The position numbers and the translations under genes were made by a program. From contig NZ_CP104578.1 of assembly GCF_036826855.1 (NCBI RefSeq), positions 7,560,501 to 7,624,500 on the forward strand: 64,000 nucleotides of DNA. Reading direction: 5' to 3'. Every line of letters starts with the position of its first letter. Position 1 is the stretch's first letter. Shown one piece after another: positions 16,224 through 26,451 of this stretch. This DNA comes from Streptomyces sp. SJL17-4 (GTDB lineage: Bacteria > Actinomycetota > Actinomycetes > Streptomycetales > Streptomycetaceae). The notes beneath the pieces are model-generated. The model had not been told where the DNA came from, searched no databases, and worked only from the letters and a program-made list of their open reading frames with translations.

Positions 16224-16913
16224 ATGAGCCGCCCCGTCATCGGCATCGCCGGCTACCGGGACCAGGCCCGCTGGAACATCTGGGACACCGACGCGACCGT
16301 CGTCCAGCAGTCCTACGTGCGCGGGATCACCGCCAACGGCGGCCGTGCGGTGGTCCTGCCGCCGGACGACCTGGACGCCGACGTCCTGCACCGCCTCGAC
16401 GGGCTGCTCCTCACGGGCGGCGCGGACATCGACCCGGCCCACTACGGACAGGAACCGCATCCCGCCTCCGACACCCCCCGTCCCGACCGGGACCACGGCG
16501 AACTGCTGCTGCTGCGCACCGCCCTCGACCTGGACCTGCCGGTCCTCGGTGTCTGCCGCGGCCTGCAGCTCCTCGCGCTGGCCTACGGCGGCACACTCCA
16601 CCAGCACCTGCCCGACGTCGTCGGGCACACCGGTCACTGCCCGCGCGAGGGCGAGTTCGGTCAGCACGAGGTGCGCTTCACCGCGCACAGCGGGGCCGCC
16701 GCCGTGTACGGACCGCTGGCCGTCACCAACTCCCACCACCACCAGGCCGTCGCCGACCCGGGTCGGCTGACCGTCACCGGCCGCAGCGACGACGGTGTCG
16801 TCGAGGCGGCCGAGGATCCCGCCAAGAGGTTCGTCCTCGGCGTGCAGTGGCACCCCGAGGTCTCCGGCGACGACGAGCTCTTCACGGCCTTCGTCGCGGC
16901 CTGCGCGAAGTGA
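16224..16913 (+). CDS. PuuD-like class I glutamine amidotransferase / gamma-glutamyl hydrolase
   Basis: A 229-residue peptidase C26 protein from ATG 16224, with GGAG upstream. The nucleophile is Cys111 in VLGVCRGLQLL; His210 and Glu212 lie in VQWHPEV. LLTGGADIDPAHYG and the ITANGGRAVVLPP start are typical of the PuuD family, which frees amines from gamma-glutamyl amides such as gamma-glutamyl-GABA. It ends the HypEF operon and complements the GlnA-like ligase at 8155-9519. Together they suggest a put-on/take-off gamma-glutamyl protecting step. Alternative: release of glutamate from another gamma-glutamyl metabolite. Confidence 0.85.
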   Translation: MSRPVIGIAGYRDQARWNIWDTDATVVQQSYVRGITANGGRAVVLPPDDLDADVLHRLDGLLLTGGADIDPAHYGQEPHPASDTPRPDRDHGELLLLRTALDLDLPVLGVCRGLQLLALAYGGTLHQHLPDVVGHTGHCPREGEFGQHEVRFTAHSGAAAVYGPLAVTNSHHHQAVADPGRLTVTGRSDDGVVEAAEDPAKRFVLGVQWHPEVSGDDELFTAFVAACAK

Positions 16914-16917
16914 CAGC

Positions 16918-16950
16918 GGACCCCCTGCCGCAGAGAGCGGCAGGGGGTCC
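16918..16950. terminator. hairpin terminator between convergent operons
   Basis: A perfect 14-bp stem (GGACCCCCTGCCGC, complement at 16937-16950) encloses a 5-base loop. It starts five bases after the stop of the PuuD-like gene and precedes the end of the opposite SyrP-like gene, so it can stop transcription from both sides. No long T-run follows, as is usual in Streptomyces. Confidence 0.85.
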
Positions 16951-16971
16951 GGTGCCGTCCCCATCAGAGGG

Positions 16972-17967
16972 TCAGCGGTGACCGGGTGCCACGTACAGGT
17001 CGGACATGGCGACGAGGACGCGCCGGTCGCCGCGGAAGGGCTCCCGGGCGTGCGTCGCCAGGAAGTTGTCGACGACCATCACGTCCTCGCGCTCCCACGG
17101 GAAGCTCACGGCGGCCTCCTCGTACAGCCCGCGGATCAACGCCATCACCTCGTCCTCGATCTCCTCGCCGTCGCCGTAGTAGGCGTTGCGCGGCAGCCCC
17201 TCGGGGCCGTACTCGCCGATGAGGACCTCGGCGACCTCGGCCGGCAGGTTCGAGGTGTGGAAGAGGTGGGCGTGGTTGAACCAGACGGTCTCGCCGGTGC
17301 GCGGGTGCTCGGCGAGGGCCTGCCGTCGCGACACCGTCCGCAGACCGTCGTTCCCGGTCCACTCCAGGTCCGTGCCGGACTGCGCGCAGTACGCCTCCAC
17401 CTCGGACCGGTCACCGGTCTGGAAGACCTCCTGCCACGGGATGTCCAGGTCGGGCCCGTAGTTGCGGACGTACCGCACGCCGTGCCGCTGGAACCGCTCG
17501 CGGACCTCGGCGGGGATCCTCGGGAAGACACGGCGCTCACTGGCCACCGGGGTCGCACCGCCGGTCGCGGAGGGCCGGTCGCCGTAGAAGTACAGGCGAC
17601 TCGGCCAGTTGTGGGCGTAGCTCATCTCGTGGTGGAAGGGAATCCACTGCTCCTCGCTGAGCTCCGTGGAGGTGAAGACCTTGTCGGCGACCTCGTTGCG
17701 CGGCGCCGCCCGCTCCAGGTAGCCCAGCAGCTCGGGCGAGAAGGCCCGCGCCGCCCGCCCGAAGGCCTCCGGATCCGGTACGCCGAAGCCGCGGAAGAGC
17801 AGCACCCCGTAGCGGTCGAGGGCGGTGAGCAGCCGCTCCCGGTGGGCGTCGATCCAGGGGCCGAGGGGGGTGCCAGGCTCCGCCGCGGTCAGCTTCAGCA
17901 GGAAGGGCTCGTCGTCGAGTGGCTCGGCGTGAGCCCCCGGGATGTCCGTACGCTCGCCGGTCGTCAC
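16972..17967 (-). CDS. SyrP/TauD-family 2OG-Fe oxygenase 1
   Basis: A 331-residue protein. The start is GTG 17967, overlapping the stop of the next oxygenase by GTGA. The iron site reads His112 and Glu114 (PFHHEMSY) with a distal His in LATHAREPFRGDRR, plus the 2-oxoglutarate Arg in the same stretch. GVLLFRGFGV and VRYVRNYGPDLDIPWQEVFQ are typical of the SyrP branch, whose members beta-hydroxylate Asp bound to an NRPS carrier protein. It is the last gene of the operon begun by the C-A-T protein at 23270. An iron triad with Glu in place of Asp is usual for this branch. Probable role: beta-hydroxylation or related oxidation of a carrier-bound residue. Confidence 0.85.
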   Translation of the reverse strand: MTTGERTDIPGAHAEPLDDEPFLLKLTAAEPGTPLGPWIDAHRERLLTALDRYGVLLFRGFGVPDPEAFGRAARAFSPELLGYLERAAPRNEVADKVFTSTELSEEQWIPFHHEMSYAHNWPSRLYFYGDRPSATGGATPVASERRVFPRIPAEVRERFQRHGVRYVRNYGPDLDIPWQEVFQTGDRSEVEAYCAQSGTDLEWTGNDGLRTVSRRQALAEHPRTGETVWFNHAHLFHTSNLPAEVAEVLIGEYGPEGLPRNAYYGDGEEIEDEVMALIRGLYEEAAVSFPWEREDVMVVDNFLATHAREPFRGDRRVLVAMSDLYVAPGHR

Positions 17968-19016
17968 TTCTTCCCCTCCGTCGTCCGTCCCACGAGGTCG
18001 CCGACCGGATCCGCCATCGCGGCGAGGATCCGGCGCGGCCCCTCGAAGGGTTCACGGGCGTGTGCGGTGATCATGTTCTCGACCAGGAGGACGTCACCGG
18101 GCTCCCAGTCGAAACCGGTCGTCCCGGCGTCGAGGACGGACCGGATCTCGTCGAGCGTCTCCGGCTCGATCGGCGTGCCGTCCCCGTAGTACGTGTTGTA
18201 CGGCAGGTCCTCGGGCTCCACAGCGGCGAGGAGTCCCTCGCTGACCTCTTCCGGCAGCGAGGAGATGTGGAAGAAGTACGCGTGGTTGAACCAGGTGCGT
18301 TCCCCGGTCACCGGGTGCCGGTGCACGGCGGGGCGCACCTGATGGGTGCGCAGCTGCTCCTCGTCCACCCACTCGGCCGTGATGCCGGCGCGGGCGCAGT
18401 ACGCCTCCACGTCCGCAGGATCCTCCGTCTGGAAGGCCTCCTGCCACGACAGGCTGATGCCCGGCAGGTAGTTGCGGACGTACCGCACCCCGAGCCGCTC
18501 GAACTTCTCGACCGTCTCCGGCCGCAGCCCGGCCAGCACCCGGCGGGAGTCGGCGAGCGGCGTGCGGCCGCCCTTCGTGGCCGCGCGCTCGCAGAAGAAG
18601 ACGATCCGCAGCGGCCAGTTGTCCGTGTACGACTGCTCGTTGTGGAGCAGGATGTGCTGGTCCGCCGGATACTCCGTCGACGTGTAGACGCCCTCGGAGA
18701 CCTCGCTGCGGGGCGAGGAACGCTCTCCGTAGTCCAGGACCCGGGAAGAGAGGGCGTCGAGCGCTTCCCGGAATCCCTTGTCGTCGGTGACGTCGAAGCC
18801 CCGGAAGAGCACGGCGCCGGCCTCGTGGGCGAGCCGGTCGACGGCCTCCCGGTGGCCGGACAGCCAGGCGGCGAGACCGGTGCCGGGCGCCTCGGCCCTG
18901 ACCAGGGCCGGCAGGCCGTCGGCCCGCCAGTCCGTCCGGATCTCGACGGCCGCTTCGGCGGTCCGTGGCGGGTCGGTGGCGGCTGTCGTGCCGGTCGGTG
19001 CCGTTGCGTCGTTCAT
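17964..19016 (-). CDS. SyrP/TauD-family 2OG-Fe oxygenase 2
   Basis: A 350-residue paralogue of the preceding oxygenase. Iron ligands appear as His125 and Glu127 (LLHNEQSYTDNWPLR) and the distal His in ITAHAREPFEGPRR. AGAVLFRGFDV and RYVRNYLPGISLSWQEAFQ match oxygenase 1 closely in layout but not in detail, so the two probably have different sites or substrates. ATG 19016 overlaps the thioesterase stop by ATGA, and its stop overlaps oxygenase 1. HNEQSY is the common SyrP form. Role inferred: oxidation of an aminoacyl residue on a carrier domain. Confidence 0.85.
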   Translation of the reverse strand: MNDATAPTGTTAATDPPRTAEAAVEIRTDWRADGLPALVRAEAPGTGLAAWLSGHREAVDRLAHEAGAVLFRGFDVTDDKGFREALDALSSRVLDYGERSSPRSEVSEGVYTSTEYPADQHILLHNEQSYTDNWPLRIVFFCERAATKGGRTPLADSRRVLAGLRPETVEKFERLGVRYVRNYLPGISLSWQEAFQTEDPADVEAYCARAGITAEWVDEEQLRTHQVRPAVHRHPVTGERTWFNHAYFFHISSLPEEVSEGLLAAVEPEDLPYNTYYGDGTPIEPETLDEIRSVLDAGTTGFDWEPGDVLLVENMITAHAREPFEGPRRILAAMADPVGDLVGRTTEGKK

Positions 19017-19877
19017 CGCTGCCTCTCCTGGAAGACGGTGTACCGCGGTGCGGAGGAGGCCACGGCGGAGAGCAGACGCACGAGGTGCGCGACCGGTCCC
19101 GCGTGGTCGTCCGCGAGATAGAAGTGGCCGCCGGGGAAGGAGAGCGGGCAGAAACCGCGGCCCGCTACGTCACGCCAGGCGAGGGCACCCGCTTCCGAGC
19201 AGTGCGGATCCTCCGTGCCCCACATCATCGTGAGCGGTGCCGCGACCGGTTCGAGCGAGCTCGGCTCGTACCGCTCGATGAGCCGGTAGTCGCTGCGCAG
19301 CGGGCCGAGGAACAGCTCTCGCAGCTCGGCGTGGTCGATGACCTCGTCCGGGATGCCGCCGAGCCGGCGGACGTGCGCCAGGAAGGTGGCGTCGTCGGCG
19401 AGGTGGTACGAGGTGACACGCCGCCGCGTCGGCGACTGGCGCCCCGACACGACCACATGGGCCGCAGGCGCTCCCGTCCGCTGGAGCCGCAGCGCGAGCT
19501 CGTGGACGACCGCGGCGCCCATGCTGTGGCCGAACAGCACCAGCGGCAGGTCCCGCAGCGGTTCGACGGCCTCGGCGACGGCGTCGACCAGCGCCTCCAT
19601 CGTGGTCACGCACGGCTCGTCGTCGCGGCTCTCGCGGCCCGGGTAGTGCACGACCGCGTGGTCGACGTAGGCGGGCAGCAGCGTGGACCAGGGGCGGAAG
19701 TAGCTCGGCCAGCCACCGGCGTGCGGCAGGCAGATCAGCCGGACGGTGACCGGCCCGGCGGGCCGGAACCGCCGCAGCCACGGCTCGGCGGAACCGGGCG
19801 TCGGCCTCGCGGCCGGGCGCGGGACATCGGTGGGGGAGACGCGTGAGGCATCGCGCAACGGGGCGCGTCGGGGCACG

Positions 19878-19885
<8 letters not shown>
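19013..19885 (-). CDS. type II thioesterase (canonical Ser nucleophile)
   Basis: A 290-residue alpha/beta hydrolase. GTG 19885 lies inside the end of the upstream NRPS gene (8-base overlap), a normal coupled start. The first 40 residues are a Pro/Arg-rich linker; LICLPHAGG marks the oxyanion region, LVLFGHSMGAAVVHE carries the nucleophile Ser, and FPGGHFYLADD carries the catalytic His. Enzymes of this type remove wrong or stalled groups from carrier domains. It sits directly after the Ser-like C-A-T module. A second thioesterase at 37880 has Cys in place of this Ser, so the two likely divide editing and release. Confidence 0.9.
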
Positions 19886-23270
<3,385 letters not shown>

Positions 23271-23433
23271 GGAAGTCTCTCCACGATCGTGAACGGTCAG
23301 GCAGAAGGGGTCGGTTCCATGGCCCGGCGCACGCTCAGGGGCCGCATGTCGGCCCAGTCGGCGGCATGCACGGTGCGGACCTCCAGCAGGTTGTGGCGAC
23401 CGGACCAACCTGTCCGCTGAGACGGCGGCTGTA

Positions 23434-23455
23434 TTGTCGGGAGTCCTCCTGACAG
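23434..23455. promoter_or_regulatory. cluster operator between NRPS C-A-T and HD gene
   Basis: GTCGGGA and TCCTGAC arms with a 4-base spacer, extended by outer GGCTGT and ACAGCC halves. It ends 73 bases before the HD-domain gene start and lies 164 bases before the NRPS start. Confidence 0.75.
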
Positions 23456-23527
23456 CCGTCCCCGCCGCGTCAGGTGAATGCCAGCGGACCCTGCCGGGGG
23501 CCCTGGAGCGGGGTGATACTCGGCCCC

Positions 23528-24124
23528 ATGACTCACGACATCCCGAAGATCCCGGACACCCCCGCCTGCGTGGGGGCCCTGGACGTCGCCCGCGCCTACT
23601 GCTCCCCGGCCCTGCTGAACCACTCCGTGCGCGCCTACGTCTGGGCGGCGGCGTACGGCTCCGAACACGGCATCGGCTTCGACCCCGAACTGATGTGGGT
23701 GGCCTCGATGTTCCACGACATCGGCCTCGTGACCGAGTTCGACAACCGGACGGTGGGCTTCGACCACGCGAGCGGACATGTGGCCTGGGTGTACGGCGCG
23801 GGCGCCGGATGGCCGGTGCCGCGGCGCGAGCGTCTGGTGGAGGCGGTCGTCGCGCACATGCTGGACGAGGTCGACGTGGCCGCGGACCCGGAGGGCTTCC
23901 TCCTGGAACGGTCGACCAGCATGGACATATCCGGCCGCTACATGGACGACTTCCCGGCGGAGTTCAAGGCAGAGGTGCTGGAGCGCTGGCCCCGCCTCGG
24001 GATCGCGGGCGAGTTCCTCGACTGCTTCCGTCTGCAAGCCCATCACAAGCCGGACAGCTCGCCGGCCGCCTCCCTGCGGAACGGCATCGCGGACCGCATC
24101 CTGGGCAACGCCCTGGACCGCTGA
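23528..24124 (+). CDS. HD-domain protein, cyanamide hydratase-like
   Basis: A 198-residue protein from ATG 23528. The metal site pattern is NHSVRAYVW (His32) and MFHDIGL (HD at 63-64), with later His in HASGHVAW, VAHML and QAHHKPD. NHS.R.Y before the HD pair and the overall length are typical of bacterial proteins named HD-type cyanamide hydratase, though many such proteins have untested activity. If true, it would hydrate a nitrile or cyanamide, which is notable beside HypE/HypF. Alternatives are a phosphohydrolase or a mixed-valent HD oxygenase. It is divergent from the Ser NRPS gene with a cluster operator just upstream, so it is very probably co-regulated. Confidence 0.7.
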   Translation: MTHDIPKIPDTPACVGALDVARAYCSPALLNHSVRAYVWAAAYGSEHGIGFDPELMWVASMFHDIGLVTEFDNRTVGFDHASGHVAWVYGAGAGWPVPRRERLVEAVVAHMLDEVDVAADPEGFLLERSTSMDISGRYMDDFPAEFKAEVLERWPRLGIAGEFLDCFRLQAHHKPDSSPAASLRNGIADRILGNALDR

Positions 24125-24141
24125 GGCCCTCGGGGAGGCCC

Positions 24142-25368
24142 TCAGAGGAACCGGCGTACGGGCGCCACCGCGCCCTCCTTGAGCCGGTGCGACCAGGGCC
24201 GGGCGGCCCAGGTCTCCGCGGGGACACCCGCGCTCACCGCCCGGTCCTGGTCGAAGTGCGCGTCGAGGGCGGCGGCGAGCTCCTCGTCGAGGACGGCGAG
24301 CATGACTTCCTCGTCGTGGTCGAGGGAGCGGCGGTTGAGGTTGGCGGAGCCGACCACCGACAGGGTGCCGTCCACGGTGAGCACCTTGGCGTGCATCATC
24401 GTCGGCCCGTACTCCCAGACGCGCACCCCGGCGTCGAGCAGGCCCGCGTAGAGGCGACGGCCGGCCTGCCGGCAGACCGCCTTGTCGGTGTGCCGTCCCG
24501 GTACCAGGAGCTCCACCTCGACGCCCCGGCGGGCGGTGGCCCCGAGGAGACCGGCGAAGTCGTCGTCGGGCGCGAAGTAGGCGGTGGTGAGCCGGACGCG
24601 CTCCTCGGCGGATTCGAGCACCACCCGCAGCAGCGTGCGCATGTCCTGCCTGCCGACGCCCGCCGAGCCCCGCACCACCTGCACCGCCGCGTGGCCGGCC
24701 GGCGACTGCTCCGGGAACAGGTCGCGCTCGTCGAAGAGCCGGTCGTGGCACTCGGCCCAGTTCTGGGCGAAGGCGGCGGCGAGACCGTCCACGGCGGGGC
24801 CCCGCACCCGGAAGTGGGTCTCGCGCCACTCTCCCGCGTGCCGGGCGTCTCCGGCCCATTCCTGGGCGATCCCGACACCGCCGGTGAAGGCGGTGGTCTC
24901 GTCGACGACGAGGACCTTGCGGTGGCCGCGGTGGTTCTGTTTGAAGGGGGACAGTCCGAGCGGAGCCCGGAACCACGCCACGTCCACCCCGGCGGCGGTC
25001 ATCCGCGCGAGGACCGGCCGCTCGATGAGCCGGCTGCCGAAGCCGTCGAGCAGAAGCCTGACCCGTACACCTGCCGCGGCCCGTTCGGCGAGGGCCTCCG
25101 CGACGTCGCGGGCGACGCGCCCCCGCCAGTACACGAACGTCATCAGGTCGACGGTCCGGCGGGCGGCACGGATGGCCTCGAGCATCGCGGGGAAGATCTC
25201 GTCCCCGTTGCGCAGCGGGAGGATCTGGTTGTGGTCCGTCATGGGGGTGCCGAGGAGGCGCTCCAGACGGCGGCGGATGCGCCGGGCGCGGTCCCGGGTG
25301 GCCGGAGGGCCGGGCCGCGAGCCGGGCGAGGGCGCAGCTGTCCGGAGCGCCTCCTCGGCTCTGGCCAT
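24142..25368 (-). CDS. phospholipase D-like / cardiolipin synthase-family protein
   Basis: A 408-residue protein from ATG 25368 with GGAG upstream. Two HKD motifs are complete: HRKVLVVDETTAFTGG and HAKVLTVDGTLSVVGSAN. DLMTFVYWRGRVARDVAEAL and REIHFR-like blocks fit the cardiolipin synthase branch of PLDc_2 proteins. No membrane segment is obvious, so it may be a soluble phosphatidyl transferase or hydrolase. It lies between cluster operons but has no operator nearby. It and the SDR gene that follows upstream may be an unrelated insertion or resistance-related. Role uncertain. Confidence 0.8.
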   Translation of the reverse strand: MARAEEALRTAAPSPGSRPGPPATRDRARRIRRRLERLLGTPMTDHNQILPLRNGDEIFPAMLEAIRAARRTVDLMTFVYWRGRVARDVAEALAERAAAGVRVRLLLDGFGSRLIERPVLARMTAAGVDVAWFRAPLGLSPFKQNHRGHRKVLVVDETTAFTGGVGIAQEWAGDARHAGEWRETHFRVRGPAVDGLAAAFAQNWAECHDRLFDERDLFPEQSPAGHAAVQVVRGSAGVGRQDMRTLLRVVLESAEERVRLTTAYFAPDDDFAGLLGATARRGVEVELLVPGRHTDKAVCRQAGRRLYAGLLDAGVRVWEYGPTMMHAKVLTVDGTLSVVGSANLNRRSLDHDEEVMLAVLDEELAAALDAHFDQDRAVSAGVPAETWAARPWSHRLKEGAVAPVRRFL

Positions 25369-25407
25369 GGTGGTTCTTCTCCGTGTCGGGGTTCTGTCCG
25401 CGTCGTT

Positions 25408-26172
25408 CTAGAGCGGGGTGACGTACGCACCGGAGATGCCGCCGTCGACGACGAAGTCCGCCGCGTTGACGAACGAGGAGTCGTCGCTCGCGAGGAAGGC
25501 GACGGCCGCGGCGATCTCCTCGGCCTCGGCGAAGCGGCCGGCGGGGATGTGGACGAGGCGGCGCGCGGCGCGCTCGGGGTCCTTGGCGAACAGCTCCTGG
25601 AGGAGCGGGGTGTTGACCGGTCCGGGGCAGAGGGCGTTGACGCGGATGCCTTCGCGGGCGAACTGCACGCCGAGCTCGCGGGACATCGCGAGCACGCCGC
25701 CCTTGGAGGCGGTGTACGAGATCTGGCTGGTGGCCGCGCCCATGAGAGCGACGAAGGAGGCGGTGTTGATGATGGAGCCCTTGCCCTGGCGGCGCATGTA
25801 GGGCAGGGCGGCCTTGCAGCAGAGGTAGACGGAGGTGAGGTTGACGTCCTGGACGCGCTTCCAGGCCTCCAGGCCGGTCTCCAGGATGGAGTCGTCGTCC
25901 GGGGGCGAGATGCCGGCGTTGTTGAAGGCGATGTCGACGGAGCCGTAGGTGTCGAAGGCGGTCTTGAACAGCGCCTCGACCTGATCGGGGTCGGTGACGT
26001 CGACCTGGACGAAGGTTCCGCCGACCTCCTCGGCGGCGGCCTTGCCTGCGGTCTCGTCGATGTCGCCGCAGACGACGTTCGCACCCTCCGAGGCGAAGCG
26101 GCGGGCGGTGGCCAGGCCGATGCCGCTGCCGGCTCCGGTGATGACGGCGGTACGGCCGACCAGTCGACGCAT
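25408..26172 (-). CDS. short-chain dehydrogenase/reductase
   Basis: A 254-residue classical SDR from ATG 26172 preceded by AAGGAG. The cofactor motif TGAGSGIG (about 12-19), NNAGIS, the catalytic Ser region INTASFVAL and YTASKGG (Tyr-x3-Lys) are all present. GDIDET at the end of beta-2 has Asp, which favours NAD over NADP. Substrate is not readable. The gene lies 39 bases upstream of the PLD-like gene in the same direction. No cluster operator precedes it, so membership of the peptide pathway is doubtful. Confidence 0.85.
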   Translation of the reverse strand: MRRLVGRTAVITGAGSGIGLATARRFASEGANVVCGDIDETAGKAAAEEVGGTFVQVDVTDPDQVEALFKTAFDTYGSVDIAFNNAGISPPDDDSILETGLEAWKRVQDVNLTSVYLCCKAALPYMRRQGKGSIINTASFVALMGAATSQISYTASKGGVLAMSRELGVQFAREGIRVNALCPGPVNTPLLQELFAKDPERAARRLVHIPAGRFAEAEEIAAAVAFLASDDSSFVNAADFVVDGGISGAYVTPL

Positions 26173-26338
26173 GACGCTCCTTGTTTCGTGGTCGTCGGAA
26201 GAGAGAGGAGGACGGGGGCGACGGGGGCGACGGGCGCCCCCGGCGATTCCCTGGCGACCCTAGCCACGGGCGGACGGGCCGGACACCGAGGAGAACCATG
26301 GACTACCGGGGGCGCGCGGGAGCCCGTGCGTCGGGAGG

Positions 26339-26450
26339 TCACGCGCGTCGGAGGTCGCACGCGGGCGAGCGTTCACGCGCGCCGGAGATCACGCGCGGGC
26401 AACCGTTCACGCGCCGGAGATCACACGCGGGCGGGCAACCCTTCACGCGC
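26339..26450. repeat. 34-36 bp tandem repeat
   Basis: Three units beginning TCACGCGC (26339, 26373, 26407) and a partial fourth at 26443, each about 34-36 bases with the inner pattern GGAGATCACGCGCGGGC. The array fills the gap between the SDR start and the M28 peptidase stop; the two genes share a direction. Confidence 0.85.
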
Positions 26451-26451
26451 G

